The position numbers and the translations under genes are program-made. A stretch of 64,000 bases of DNA, taken from assembly GCF_900111345.1 (NCBI RefSeq), contig NZ_FOGY01000001.1, forward strand, positions 434,001-498,000, given 5' to 3'. The notes under the pieces were generated by a model, which was given only the letters and a program-made list of their open reading frames with translations, searched no databases and was not told the DNA's origin. The first letter of the stretch is position 1, and the number at the start of each line of letters is the position of its first letter. This document shows positions 9,089-19,499 of the stretch, one piece after another. Origin of the DNA: Psychrobacillus sp. OK032 (GTDB taxonomy: Bacteria > Bacillota > Bacilli > Bacillales_A > Planococcaceae).

Positions 9089-9100
9089 CCTATTTTCCTC

Positions 9101-12100
9101 CTATATTAAAACCGTTTTGTTTATATCAAATAAGTAAAGCATCTTTTCTTTAATCTCCACTTGCATAATGGATTCAATCGCTTGTGCATAAATAGATAAT
9201 TGGATGGCATAACGATTATTCATTTCTTGTTGTAATAATGTTTCATTGTTTACTAAATGTTGTACGCGATCCGTTTTATAATCTAGTAAAACAAAGCGGC
9301 CGTCTTCCTCTAAAAATAGACAATCGACGACCCCTTGGATAATTTGTTTATCGCCCTCATCATCTTCCATCGCATACGTAAATGGAAATTCTCGCATAAC
9401 TTCTTTTGCAGCACGTAATCTTTCTGCGATGTTCGAATGGAAGAAGGGTACCATTTTCTCTGGATTAATCGCTGCTTGTTCTGCTTTTGTTAAGATTTCT
9501 CTATCATAAAGCTCACTTGCAAATGCCAGTACTTGTTCCGTTGTTTTTGCTTCCTTCAAATCGACGTTTTGCATAAACGCATGGACGGCTGTTCCGACTT
9601 CCGCTCCTGTTAGTTTAGCTTCTTGTTGTAAAAAGAATGGACGCTTCGCAACTTTGGTTAGACTGTTCGAAGTCGTTGTCGGCTCAAAATAAGCATCGTC
9701 TTCTCTTGCCATGAGCTGCTGTATTTTTTTCATTTCACTAACGGATTGTTTTGACCGCTTTTGTGTGGAAAGTTCAAATGGATATGCTGTATCAAAGCGT
9801 GCTTTCACTAGTGGCAATGCAGTTATTTTTTCCGCGTTGATCAGTTGGTCGATTGTATGCTTTTCTTTCACTTCTGTTTCTGCGGGCTGTTTTAATTCAT
9901 CTACGCATTTTGCAACTATACGCCATTTCGAGTCGCTTTTTACAATATTTGCTTCGATTACGTCTGAAAGCTGCTCATAATCCGCGTGTCTTGCAATTGC
10001 GGGTCCTATCCAGTCTAAATAGCCTTTTGCTTTTGCTCGAATATACTCTGGAAGCATTTCATCCGGCAACAGAACTTGTGCATCTTCCCAATTAGCAAGC
10101 GTCTTTTGCAAATCCTTAATAGAAGCTGTGAGATATAAATACTCTTTCGCCCTTGTCATCGCTACATACAATACGCGCATTTCTTCTGCTTTCAATTCCA
10201 TTTGTTTCTTCTCTTTCATCGATAAAAACGGCAACGATGTATACGAAATACGCTTTTCTGGATCAATGGCTTTTACCGCAAGTCCAAATGATTGGTCAAA
10301 TAAATATGGTTCATTAAAGTCCATTTGGTTAAACGGTCTGCCCATTCCCGCTAAAAAAACAACTGGAAATTCCAATCCCTTTGAAGCATGTATCGTCATG
10401 AGCCGTACGACATTTTCTTTCTCACTCATCGCACGTGCCGCTCCTAAGTCATCTCCCCGTCTTCGCATACGCTCGATAAAACGTAAAAAGCGAAATAACC
10501 CACGGAAAGAAGTTTTTTCATATTCCACTGCACGATCATGTAAAATACGTAAATTCGCTTGCTTTTGCATGCCATTTGGCATAGAACCAACCATTTCGTA
10601 ATAATGCGTATCCAAATAAATTCGCCAAATCAAATCTGCAAGCGATCCTCTTCTACTCATGTTCCGCCAGTCTTCAAATTGCAGTAAAAATCGTTGTAGC
10701 TTTTCTGCGGTTTCTACTGAAATGCCAGCACCTCCATTAGCTACAAATACTTTCAGCGCTTCGTAAAAAGATTCTTTCGGTGCAGCAAGACGAATCGTAG
10801 CAAGTTCGGATTCTGTCAGTCCAACAAATGGAGAGCGAAGAACCGATGCAAGCGATACATCTTGGTACGGATTATCAATTGTTCGAAGTGTATGTAACAT
10901 GATGAGTACTTCAATCGCTTCAAAATAACCTTTCGAAAGCTCCGCATATAACGGGATACCTGCTTCTTTAAACTGGTCCGTCACTTCTTGCGACCACGTC
11001 ATCGAACGCATTAATATAACGATGTCGCTATATTCGACAGGGCGACTTGTTTTTTTCCAAGGGTCATATACAGTTGCTCCTGATTCGATCATTTCTTTTA
11101 TTTTGGAAATTATATAACGGGCTTCAGCTTGTGATTTTTTTAACTCTTCTTCAGCATTTACCATGTCATCTTCTTCTAATGGTTCAATGCTGCCATCTTC
11201 CACTTCATATAAAAGTGCTAACTCGACTGCTGCAATTGCTTCATCGTATGGTGCTTGTGGTTTTAAAGAAGCGTCATCATCATAATTTATTTCCCCTACT
11301 TTTTCCCCCATAATTTGCTGGAAAATATAGTTCGTCGCGTGCAGTACTTCTTTTCGACTTCGGAAGTTTGCATTTAGGTCAATTTTCACACCGGAGCCTG
11401 AATGAATATCGTTAAAAGCAAGATACTTCCCTAGAAATAGCATCGGTTCTGCTAGGCGGAAACGATAAATGGATTGTTTCACATCGCCTACCATGAACAT
11501 ATTTCCAGTTTGTTCATCTCCGCTTTTCACTAATTGCAAAATCGTTTCTTGTAGTAAATTCACATCTTGGTACTCATCCGTCAACACTTCTTTAAAACGT
11601 GCCTGATATTCTTTTGCGATTTCGGACGGTACGAGTTGCCCATTTTCATCGTGTTCCGTTAATATTTCTAACGCATAATGCTCCAAATCGGAAAAATCGA
11701 CTAATCCTTTATCATTTTTAGCAGCTGTATATCGTTCTCCATACGTAATGGCAAGGTCGACTAATGTTTGTAATTGCGGTGCCATCAGTCGCATTTCCTC
11801 TAGTAAACGTGCAGGTGTTCTAGTGAAATAATTGTCTTTTAAATCATTTACGATTTTCTTTACTTTAGTTCGTTTAGCTGTAGCCTGTTTTTTCAATGCT
11901 TCGTCACAGGAATCTTTTTTAATCGATGCTGCTTTCACCCACGAAATGCTACTAAAATAATGAAATGCATCTTGCCAAGTACCCATTTTCATCAGGCGAA
12001 TAGCTTCCATGATCATCTCTTGATCCTTCAATGCAGTTTCCGCAAGTGGAGCGGGCCCATTCGGCATATTCGCTAGACTGCGAATTTCTTCCGCTACGGC

Positions 12101-12808
12101 AATTGCTTCTTCTAAATGATGAATAATTGCAAGTTTCAAAGGCTCGATAAAGGTAAGTTCATCTATCGTTATATCTTCAGGTAATGTATATGCTTTAGGT
12201 ATGGCAAGTAACCATTTTTTTGGCTCTGGATGCACTCGTGCATATGTATATAATTTTTCAATCATCGTCTCAATCGATTGGTCGTCTCTGTCCGATGTAA
12301 AACTGTCGGATAATCTATACATCGCTTCCGGGTTTTCTACTTGGTATGCCTCTTCTAACACTTCCGCTAAAATATCGTCCCGTATAAGTGCTGCTTCTGC
12401 TTCATTTGCAATGCGGAATCCAGGATCGATCGTTAGCATATACGAATATTGTTTAACAATATTTAAGCAAAAAGAATGGAGTGTTGATATTTGCGATTTA
12501 CTTAAAAGGCTTAACTGCTTACGCAAATGAGTCGACGTTGGATCCAGCGCGATAGCTTTTTCAAGTGCTTCTCCCATTCGGTGGCGCATTTCCGCAGCAG
12601 AAGCATTCGTAAATGTTACGACTAACAACTCATCGACGTTAATCGGATTTTCTTTCGCGATTACTTTTTGGATGAGTCGGTCGATAAGTACAGCCGTTTT
12701 CCCGGAGCCCGCTGCAGCAGATACGAGAACGTCTGCACCGGTTGCCCATATCGCTTTCCACTGGGCAGGTGTCCATGTTAACTCCGCTGGCATATCAGGA
12801 ATGTTCAT
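9101..12808 (-). CDS. addA: ATP-dependent helicase/nuclease subunit A
   Basis: The 1235-aa AddA is the large subunit of the AddAB (RecBCD-like) enzyme that resects double-strand breaks to a Chi-type site for RecA loading. It has a UvrD-like helicase core: Walker A AAGSGKTAVLIDRL at about residue 35, motif II near VDFSDLEHYALEIL, DEYQDVNLLQ, GDVKQSIYRFR, and motif VI MRVLYVAMTRAKEYLYL. The C-terminal RecB-type nuclease domain carries LLDYKTDR near residue 1175. Length is normal for the family. Its ATG lies inside the end of addB (14-base overlap), so the two are translationally coupled. Confidence 0.97.
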   Translation of the reverse strand: MNIPDMPAELTWTPAQWKAIWATGADVLVSAAAGSGKTAVLIDRLIQKVIAKENPINVDELLVVTFTNASAAEMRHRMGEALEKAIALDPTSTHLRKQLSLLSKSQISTLHSFCLNIVKQYSYMLTIDPGFRIANEAEAALIRDDILAEVLEEAYQVENPEAMYRLSDSFTSDRDDQSIETMIEKLYTYARVHPEPKKWLLAIPKAYTLPEDITIDELTFIEPLKLAIIHHLEEAIAVAEEIRSLANMPNGPAPLAETALKDQEMIMEAIRLMKMGTWQDAFHYFSSISWVKAASIKKDSCDEALKKQATAKRTKVKKIVNDLKDNYFTRTPARLLEEMRLMAPQLQTLVDLAITYGERYTAAKNDKGLVDFSDLEHYALEILTEHDENGQLVPSEIAKEYQARFKEVLTDEYQDVNLLQETILQLVKSGDEQTGNMFMVGDVKQSIYRFRLAEPMLFLGKYLAFNDIHSGSGVKIDLNANFRSRKEVLHATNYIFQQIMGEKVGEINYDDDASLKPQAPYDEAIAAVELALLYEVEDGSIEPLEEDDMVNAEEELKKSQAEARYIISKIKEMIESGATVYDPWKKTSRPVEYSDIVILMRSMTWSQEVTDQFKEAGIPLYAELSKGYFEAIEVLIMLHTLRTIDNPYQDVSLASVLRSPFVGLTESELATIRLAAPKESFYEALKVFVANGGAGISVETAEKLQRFLLQFEDWRNMSRRGSLADLIWRIYLDTHYYEMVGSMPNGMQKQANLRILHDRAVEYEKTSFRGLFRFLRFIERMRRRGDDLGAARAMSEKENVVRLMTIHASKGLEFPVVFLAGMGRPFNQMDFNEPYLFDQSFGLAVKAIDPEKRISYTSLPFLSMKEKKQMELKAEEMRVLYVAMTRAKEYLYLTASIKDLQKTLANWEDAQVLLPDEMLPEYIRAKAKGYLDWIGPAIARHADYEQLSDVIEANIVKSDSKWRIVAKCVDELKQPAETEVKEKHTIDQLINAEKITALPLVKARFDTAYPFELSTQKRSKQSVSEMKKIQQLMAREDDAYFEPTTTSNSLTKVAKRPFFLQQEAKLTGAEVGTAVHAFMQNVDLKEAKTTEQVLAFASELYDREILTKAEQAAINPEKMVPFFHSNIAERLRAAKEVMREFPFTYAMEDDEGDKQIIQGVVDCLFLEEDGRFVLLDYKTDRVQHLVNNETLLQQEMNNRYAIQLSIYAQAIESIMQVEIKEKMLYLFDINKTVLI

Positions 12809-15800
12809 CCGTACTCATCTCCTTTCGAATTTTTTCAGTAACGATATCTGGTTGCTCTACTTTTAAATTTCGTACAGGTTGGCTTGCGTCTTGAGGGTCA
12901 AATTGACAAACACTTCGGTATGCACAATAAGTACAAGGCATCTTATCTTTTATACGATACGGATAAACACGAGTATCTCCTGCATTCATCCCATTACCAG
13001 CTTGTTCATGTCTTTTACGTACAAATGATTGAAGAAGTTTCATCTGTTCAGGCTCTACTACTTTAGAGGCCGATTTCGACAAGTTTCCGTCTTTGTTCAT
13101 ACGGACCGGAATAATTTTGGAAAACCCTTCAATTTGTTCATCCATTTCCATGACTACTTCTGGATTATCTAGTAGTAATCCATTCATCTTATACGACTTA
13201 TAAATCTCTTCTTGTAATTCCGCATCATTCATTTCCTTTTGCGTTTTAATAAAAGGATTATGCATATGCACATATAATACACCTGCTGGCTCTGCGCTCT
13301 CCTGTAGCCAAATATCCGCATTTTCAATCGCCACGTCTAAATACGTTAACATTTGAAGCGACAGCCCATAATACACTTCGTTCAAATCAATGCCTTTACG
13401 AGAAGATTTATAATCGACAATCCGAACAAATAGATTACCATTTACATTGGACGCATCTACTCGGTCAATTCGACCGCGTAATTGCATTTTCCGCCCTTGC
13501 TTTAACGGTATTTCCAGTGCAGGTAAATCTTCTCCTGGACCAAATCCGGCCTCAATTGCGATTGGCACAAATGTCGATACTTTGGAATGTTTACTCAGTG
13601 CGTATAACGTAGATGCTACAATTTGCTCTAATTTCCGCTGAATATACCGGTAACGATTCGTACTTAATAGTAGTTGATGCACAAATACCGGCACGATTTG
13701 ATTGACAGCCTGTTTTGCAAGTCCTGCGCATTGCTCTCTCGATAACTCTGCCCACGTTAAGCCAAGTCTTGCAGTTTCATCTGCAATCCATTTCAGGGCA
13801 GCATGGAATAGATCCCCTATCGCCGGTGCTTCCAGACGATATTCCGTTCGTTCTTCCAGCTTCAATCCATATGCTGCATAATGGGCAAAAGGACAGCTAT
13901 AATATCGTTCTATACGGGAAACACTTGAAGTCATCGTTTCTCCATATAAAGCGGATGTTATCTCTTGCGGAAGTCTTTCTGTTTTATTGCCATGAATTAA
14001 TGGTTTAATAACACGTTTTAGAATGTTAGACCAATATGGATCTTCCAAATAATAATGGTAAACAGATTGCCATACTTCTGGTAATTCTCCCGTTTCCAGT
14101 GCTTTTCGTATTTGCATCACAACATATGGTAATGTTGTTCTTGCATGACTAATCGATTGGAGCTCAAATGCAGTATCCGCGTGATCAGTTGGATCCATTA
14201 CAGCTAGTTCTAGCGGGACATCCGTTACCATTTGTTGAAGTTTTTTAATATACATCGATGGTAGTAGCGCTTTTCCCTCGCTATCTGCAATTGGATAGGA
14301 AACCGCTAAATAATCGGAAGCGGTGACGAATGCTTTATATATTAAATAATTTTCATCCAGTAAACGCATTTTCGATGTTGGTGCTAACTCGAATCCTACT
14401 TGCGTAAACCATTCTCGCTCTGTATCTGACAGTAAACCTTCATGGTCCATTCGTTTTGGGAATACACCATCATTCACTCCAATAACAAACACAGCTTTTA
14501 TATTTGTTAAACGTGCAATATCGACATTTGCAACGGTAATTTGATCAATCGTTGGTGGGATGCGTGAAAATGCTAGCTGGTCGTACCCTTCATCTAATAT
14601 TTTCGCCGCATCCTCTACAGTCATTTCTTTCTCACCAAACATTAAGACAAATTGATCAAGTACATTCACCCACTCATTCCAAGCTTGTTCATGTTCAGAA
14701 GCAAGTAGCAATTGGCCACTTTCTTCTTCGGCTTTTTTCAGAACTTGCAGTTTCTCGTATACTTGTAGCGACTCCATAAATGTAAATATTGCAGTAGCCA
14801 AATCTAACCCTGTTTTACTTTGTGCAAGCGTGTCAGCAAGTATTTTCAAAGGTTGAACAACTATATCGCGAGCTGCATGCAAATCTGCTTGGATACTTAA
14901 CTCCTCGTCTGTTTGCACTTTCGAGTAAAATTCTAACCCACGATATTTTTTATACACCCATCGTCGATTATCTAACCATCTATCTCCGTAAATACCAAAT
15001 GACAGGACAAAATTCTCTAAACGATCGGCCCGTTCTCTCCACTTACTTTTTGATGCATTCAAAGGGAAAAATAAATCGGTTTTAATCGCTCGAAACATTG
15101 GTTCATACTTCCAACCAGTTCGAATTATTTCTAATACAGTTCTACTTAACTCGATTAACGGATGATGCAACATTGATTTTTTTTGACTAATAAACACTGG
15201 AATTTCATATTGTGGGAAAATGGTTTCAATTAGTCCTTCATAGCTTTCCGCATCCCGATGCAATATCGCCATTTCTTTATAACGTATCTCTTTTTGTTGC
15301 ATCATTTCTCGTATTTGTCTTGCTACCACATGAATTTCTGCACGTTTATTCGCCGCTTCTGTTATCCGTAACTTACCTTCTGTCTTTATCTCCGCCGGTG
15401 GTAGCTGGTCAAAGTTTGCTTCGATATGGAAAAGCTCTTTCGATACAAATCTTTTTTGCTCTACTTGGTGTACAAATTCTTCTATTTCCACTTGTTCTGC
15501 TTGAGCCATTTCTATCAATCTAAGGCATGTATTTGCAGGTTGATAAAATAATGACTGTTCATCTTGTGCATCGGCAAGTGTCTCCATCGGAAGAGCGATT
15601 GTTATGCGCTTTACTTGTTTCATTAATGCTTGTATGATTTCTAATTCTCTTGTTGTAAATGATGTAAATCCATCGATGTATAGTTCTGTTTTTTCAAGCA
15701 AATGCGAGTCTTTTATTTTCAAGGCAAGCAAGGTTAAGTACCCTTCTCCGTCAATATAGCTTGTCCCTAGTTTTTGCTCCATCAGATCGAGCATTAGCAT

Positions 15801-16289
15801 AAGATCCGCTGATTTATCGAGTAGTGTTTTAGGTGCTTGGACTGCTTCTAATTGATTTAATGCGTTTGCCATCGTAGCATGGTCTAAACAATAACGACTG
15901 AATTCTTTCATAAGGACTTCGATTTGATCGGTAAAACCTCGTTTTGTTGCGGCTCTATTAAATAGAGTAAATGATTCTTTATTGTCTTCTAGTAAACTCC
16001 GGATAAGCATTCGGTATCCGAATCCACTTATTTCTTCTTTCGCAATTCCACCAGTTTCTTGTAATACGCGCCAAGCTAACCGTTTAAATGTCGTCACTTG
16101 TGCACGTATTAACCCATCTAGACCAGCTCCTGCCGCGAGATCGTATTCACTGGAGAATGACATTTGGTCAGGCACAATATAAAATAACGGATCCCCAAGT
16201 GGGTTTTGTTGTAATGTATGTACTATTTCATGTTGCATAAATGTAGTCTTCCCTGTTCCAGAACGACCACTAATAATCCGTAATGACAC
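12795..16289 (-). CDS. addB: ATP-dependent helicase/nuclease subunit B
   Basis: The 1164-aa AddB partners AddA. It begins with a helicase-like domain with Walker A GRSGTGKTTF at residue 8. The C-terminal nuclease domain has VDYKSSRKG, and its iron-sulfur cluster is framed by one Cys in YYSCPFAHYA (about residue 800) and three in CTYCAYRSVC near the C-terminus, the 4Fe-4S pattern known for AddB. The start is GTG (16289) with AAAGGAG 10 bases upstream. It is first in the addB-addA unit. No truncation is seen. Confidence 0.97.
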   Translation of the reverse strand: MSLRIISGRSGTGKTTFMQHEIVHTLQQNPLGDPLFYIVPDQMSFSSEYDLAAGAGLDGLIRAQVTTFKRLAWRVLQETGGIAKEEISGFGYRMLIRSLLEDNKESFTLFNRAATKRGFTDQIEVLMKEFSRYCLDHATMANALNQLEAVQAPKTLLDKSADLMLMLDLMEQKLGTSYIDGEGYLTLLALKIKDSHLLEKTELYIDGFTSFTTRELEIIQALMKQVKRITIALPMETLADAQDEQSLFYQPANTCLRLIEMAQAEQVEIEEFVHQVEQKRFVSKELFHIEANFDQLPPAEIKTEGKLRITEAANKRAEIHVVARQIREMMQQKEIRYKEMAILHRDAESYEGLIETIFPQYEIPVFISQKKSMLHHPLIELSRTVLEIIRTGWKYEPMFRAIKTDLFFPLNASKSKWRERADRLENFVLSFGIYGDRWLDNRRWVYKKYRGLEFYSKVQTDEELSIQADLHAARDIVVQPLKILADTLAQSKTGLDLATAIFTFMESLQVYEKLQVLKKAEEESGQLLLASEHEQAWNEWVNVLDQFVLMFGEKEMTVEDAAKILDEGYDQLAFSRIPPTIDQITVANVDIARLTNIKAVFVIGVNDGVFPKRMDHEGLLSDTEREWFTQVGFELAPTSKMRLLDENYLIYKAFVTASDYLAVSYPIADSEGKALLPSMYIKKLQQMVTDVPLELAVMDPTDHADTAFELQSISHARTTLPYVVMQIRKALETGELPEVWQSVYHYYLEDPYWSNILKRVIKPLIHGNKTERLPQEITSALYGETMTSSVSRIERYYSCPFAHYAAYGLKLEERTEYRLEAPAIGDLFHAALKWIADETARLGLTWAELSREQCAGLAKQAVNQIVPVFVHQLLLSTNRYRYIQRKLEQIVASTLYALSKHSKVSTFVPIAIEAGFGPGEDLPALEIPLKQGRKMQLRGRIDRVDASNVNGNLFVRIVDYKSSRKGIDLNEVYYGLSLQMLTYLDVAIENADIWLQESAEPAGVLYVHMHNPFIKTQKEMNDAELQEEIYKSYKMNGLLLDNPEVVMEMDEQIEGFSKIIPVRMNKDGNLSKSASKVVEPEQMKLLQSFVRKRHEQAGNGMNAGDTRVYPYRIKDKMPCTYCAYRSVCQFDPQDASQPVRNLKVEQPDIVTEKIRKEMSTDEHS

Positions 16290-16342
16290 TGTAACCGAAC
16301 TCCTTTCCCTTTAAGTGCGCTTTTACAAGCTGTCAATTTTTA

Positions 16343-16410
16343 TAAAAAATCCGAATAACCCCTTTACTCTATTGTACAAAACATCCAATAGGGAAGGAAA
16401 TTATTCGGAA
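16343..16410 (-). terminator. Intrinsic terminator of the signal-peptidase operon
   Basis: An outer stem pairs TCCGAATAA with TTATTCGGA and an inner stem pairs CTATTG with CAATAG. A TTTTTT tract follows on the minus strand. The hairpin overlaps the lepB stop codon. Confidence 0.78.
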
Positions 16411-16952
16411 CGAAAATTCACCTTAAAATCGGAAATTGGCCAATAAATTAGTTTTAACTCGCCAATGACTTCTTTTTGATCAATAAAATGAAAGTAACGA
16501 CTATCTAAACTGGAAATCCGGTTATCCCCTAAAACGAATAATTTTCCAGGCGGGACGGTTTTACTACCGGTCAGCTCCAGTAAATTAAAATCCCCTGTGA
16601 AATTTGTTTCAGTATTTATATAGGCTTCATACGAACTCAAAAATGGTTCATCCACTTTATTATTGTTAATAAACAATTGATCATTTTCATAAGTAATCGT
16701 ATCGCCAGGCAAGCCAATGACTCGTTTCACATAATCCTCTTTTTCATCACTATGAAAAATAATTACATCCATTCGTTTAATCTTAGATACTTTGCTAATG
16801 AGGACATGATTATGATCATGAAGTGTTGGCATCATTGACTCTCCAACGATTTCATAATTTGTCGCTAAAAATGATCGAACAAAGAGAACGACTACAATTC
16901 CAATGACCAAAGACGTAAGCCATTCTATTATTTCCTTTTTCGTTTTACTCAA
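16401..16952 (-). CDS. lepB: Signal peptidase I
   Basis: The 183-aa type I signal peptidase removes signal peptides from secreted proteins at the outer membrane face. One N-terminal transmembrane helix spans about residues 11-30. The Ser-Lys dyad is visible as Ser39 in GESMMPTL (box B) and Lys76 in YVKRVIGLPGD (box D). Box E is FVLGDNRISSLDSRYFHFI, with Ser in the position often taken by Asn. Size fits the Bacillus Sip group. It lies 2 bases behind the TVP38-family gene, forming a two-gene operon. Confidence 0.95.
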   Translation of the reverse strand: MSKTKKEIIEWLTSLVIGIVVVLFVRSFLATNYEIVGESMMPTLHDHNHVLISKVSKIKRMDVIIFHSDEKEDYVKRVIGLPGDTITYENDQLFINNNKVDEPFLSSYEAYINTETNFTGDFNLLELTGSKTVPPGKLFVLGDNRISSLDSRYFHFIDQKEVIGELKLIYWPISDFKVNFRSE

Positions 16953-16954
16953 AT

Positions 16955-17590
16955 TTATCTCCTTTCTTTCCCTATTTTTCTGTCGCTTCTAAAATTATGC
17001 AAATCTGCTTCTACCTTTTTATCAATTCGTTTCTCTACTCTTTTTCCAACAAACCAAAGAATAACAATAATGATGACAACGATAGCCGTACGAACTGGTT
17101 GGGTGATCAATGCTTTTATATCTGAACCAATAAAACTAACGATAAAAATCATTATTAGCTTTCCCAATGTAACTGTCCATAAATAGGTGTTCTTTTTCAT
17201 ATTGGAAAGTCCAGCAACAATATTCACAAGTGCGGAGGGAGTAAATGGAAAACAAATAAGTAAAAAAAGCGGACCAAATCCATTCTTCTCTACCCATAAT
17301 ATTAATTTTTGAATCTTTTCATGTCTTGTTATAATACCAAGCACACGTGCTCGTCCATATTTACGAATTACTAAAAAGACTGTATACGCTCCTATTACCG
17401 AACCTGCCCACGAAAGCAAAAATCCAAAGAGCAATCCATAAGCTGTTACATTCGCTACGATAAACACGATGAGCGGTAAAAATGGCAAAAATGCTTCTAA
17501 AAAAGGCAAGAGGATACCAATTATCGGACCTAACGCACGATAATCCTGTGTTAAGGTTGTTAATGTATCCCATGAAAACCAATCAAACAT
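16955..17590 (-). CDS. TVP38/TMEM64 (DedA/VTT-type) membrane protein
   Basis: The 211-aa multi-pass protein of the SNARE-associated/VTT family has a core typical of the group: ILLPFLEAFLPFLPLIVF, then GPLFLLICFPFTPSALVNIVAGLSNM and a basic C-terminus. Family members are proposed lipid scramblases or transporters; the substrate here is unknown. The start at ATG 17590 (MFDWFSW) is chosen over an upstream ATG at 17644 because GGAGGAGA lies just before it. It is upstream of and almost touches lepB. It is divergent from azlC, with about 110 bases between starts. Confidence 0.88.
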   Translation of the reverse strand: MFDWFSWDTLTTLTQDYRALGPIIGILLPFLEAFLPFLPLIVFIVANVTAYGLLFGFLLSWAGSVIGAYTVFLVIRKYGRARVLGIITRHEKIQKLILWVEKNGFGPLFLLICFPFTPSALVNIVAGLSNMKKNTYLWTVTLGKLIMIFIVSFIGSDIKALITQPVRTAIVVIIIVILWFVGKRVEKRIDKKVEADLHNFRSDRKIGKERR

Positions 17591-17702
17591 GTTGCTCTCC
17601 TCCAAAATATGTATGTTTATACTATTCCCATGTTTCATATTCATAAAACTATTCGGTTATAGTATAATTTGTCTATTATGTTTTTTAGGTGGTGACAGAA
17701 AA

Positions 17703-18425
17703 TTGAATAATAATTCATTTGTACTTGGATTAAAAGCAGGGTTGAGTATTGCAATCGGCTATTTTCCAGTCGCTTTAACATTTGGCTTACTTGCCAAAAC
17801 ATCCGGACTGTCCATTTGGGAAGCTACTGCGATGAGTATTTTCGTTTATGCGGGAGCAGCACAATACATGTCTTTAACGCTAATTTCAAAAGGGGTTGAC
17901 CCTATTTTAATCGTTTTAAATACATTTGTCCTTAATATACGTCACTTCTTAATGACGGCTGCACTGAACGAAAAGATGCAGAGCGAAAAAAGATGGATTA
18001 AAGGAATTTATGCTTTCGGAATTACAGATGAGTCTTTTTCGGTCCTCGCAACTAGAAAAGAGGACAAAATAGGAACTTCCTTTGCATTTGGTGTTGCTTT
18101 TATTGCGTATAGTAGCTGGGTTATTTTCACTGCTGTTGGACATGTTATCGGCGCCAATCTTCCACAGTTTTTACAAGCTGCGATGTCGATTGCCTTATAC
18201 GCGATGTTCGTTGGACTTCTAGTACCGTCCATGCGTGGCAATCGCAAAGTCGTCATGCTTGCACTGATTGCAGCTGTTATTAATGGATTTTTTTATTGGA
18301 CAGGAATCTTATCAACTGGATGGTCTATTTTAGTTGCTACATTAGCATCCGCTATTTTTGTGGAAATTATTTATGCTATTCATGAAAAACGTAAGCGTAT
18401 TGCCGGACAGCTGAAAGGAGCTTAA
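17703..18425 (+). CDS. azlC: Branched-chain amino acid export protein AzlC
   Basis: The 240-aa multi-pass protein is the large subunit of the AzlCD permease. Family segments include GYFPVALTFGLLAKTSGLS, AGAAQYMSLTLI and NIRHFLMTAALNE. TTG at 17703 is taken as start because AGGTGGTG lies 8 bases upstream; an earlier in-frame ATG at 17589 would overlap the divergent gene and add a poorly matching stretch. It overlaps no neighbour, and the azlD ribosome site sits across its stop codon. AzlCD exports branched-chain amino acids or analogues in B. subtilis; the substrate here is inferred. Confidence 0.93.
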   Translation: MNNNSFVLGLKAGLSIAIGYFPVALTFGLLAKTSGLSIWEATAMSIFVYAGAAQYMSLTLISKGVDPILIVLNTFVLNIRHFLMTAALNEKMQSEKRWIKGIYAFGITDESFSVLATRKEDKIGTSFAFGVAFIAYSSWVIFTAVGHVIGANLPQFLQAAMSIALYAMFVGLLVPSMRGNRKVVMLALIAAVINGFFYWTGILSTGWSILVATLASAIFVEIIYAIHEKRKRIAGQLKGA

Positions 18426-18429
18426 ATAT

Positions 18430-18738
18430 ATGGGAGCATGGTATTGGTGGACGTTGATTGGCATGGCAATAGTTACGTATATTCCAAGGGCTGTTCCTCT
18501 GACTTTTTTAGAAGGAAAAGAGTTACCACCAGTTGTTTCTGGTGTTTTGCGTAATATTCCATACGCTGTTTTAGGCGCGTTAATATTCCCAGCTATCTTG
18601 TATGTTCAAGAAGGGAATCTTTTGTTTGGATTGATCGGAGCAATTGTTGCGTTTACTTTAGCTATTCTTTTTTCTAATTTGATGGTTATAGTGTTAGGGA
18701 CAATTGGGGTTTTAGCTATTTATAGTTTGGTATTTTGA
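18430..18738 (+). CDS. azlD: Branched-chain amino acid export protein AzlD
   Basis: The 102-aa small subunit of the AzlCD permease has four hydrophobic helices. It shows the family pattern GMAIVTYIPRAVPLTFL near the start and VLRNIPYAVLGALIFPA in the middle. It begins 4 bases after azlC behind AAAGGAG. The two form a complete two-gene transport operon. Confidence 0.93.
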   Translation: MGAWYWWTLIGMAIVTYIPRAVPLTFLEGKELPPVVSGVLRNIPYAVLGALIFPAILYVQEGNLLFGLIGAIVAFTLAILFSNLMVIVLGTIGVLAIYSLVF

Positions 18739-18777
18739 TTGTTGGTTACATAATATAGAGATAATGCGTAACAAAAT

Positions 18778-19417
18778 TAGTTTCCGCTGGGATTTCCGCT
18801 ACAGGGCGGACACTTTCCGCGGGGTGAGCGATGAGCCATCACCGACGCTACGCGTACGTTGTGATGTCTCATCTGTCTCACTCATCCCGCCGGAGTCGCC
18901 GCCCTTCCACGAAAATCAAAGGAGCCTGCTGACTAATTAGTTTCTCGCTTTATAAACCAAAAGTTTTATTAGAATTGAAGAGGAAAATCCATTATTAGTA
19001 AGTATCTCGTAAAATTGATCCGGTAAATGGATAAGAGCAACCAACTGGTCAACCAAATTAGCACGAGAGCAACCAATTTAAGTCGTAAGCAATCATTTAC
19101 CATATCAAAGAGTTTACTTAATAGGAGATGACCATTAAATACTTTAAAATATACATTATCTAGTAATTAGTAACATAGTGAAGCTCATGTTCACTGTTTA
19201 ATATGATAGCTGGCACTTTTGCCTTCGTGCAGCGGTTCTAATATTTCTTATTGGTTTGTTTAGCTAAACGCTAATTAGCTAGCATATATGGTTGATTGAA
19301 GCGGAAGGCGGCGACTCCAGCGGGAATAGCATGAGCTGAAAGCCCCGCAGGAGCGTAGCGACGAGGAGATTGAAGCCATGCCCGCGGAAAGCGTCCGCCT
19401 GGAGCAGAAATCCTAGT
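18778..19417. repeat. Armed intergenic element B (about 640 bp)
   Basis: The left arm (18778-18909) is type 2 (GGGTGAGCGATGAGCCATC) and the right arm (19292-19417), read on the minus strand, is type 1 (GCATGGCTTCAATC). The non-coding core includes GGTAAATGG, then repeated AGCAACCA words and a GTAAGCAATCATTTAC segment. The type-2 arm folds with ATCAC pairing GTGAT and GATGAG pairing CTCATC. It lies between the convergent azlD and csbA genes. No gene is seen from 18739 to 19477. Confidence 0.9.
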
Positions 19418-19463
19418 GGTCACTGAATATAGCCACTTTGATTAGCACCACTTCTTTTCCACA

Positions 19464-19499
19464 CAAAAAAATCCGCCTCATTGATGAGCGGATTTTTTC
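19464..19499. terminator. Bidirectional intrinsic terminator at the csbA 3' end
   Basis: AAAAAATCCGC and GCGGATTTTTT form a symmetric stem with T-tracts on both strands. The csbA stop codon lies in the hairpin. Confidence 0.85.

Noticed and set aside
9711-15523. Many plus-strand frames opposite addA and addB
   Set aside because: They are antisense shadows of two long, well-conserved genes.
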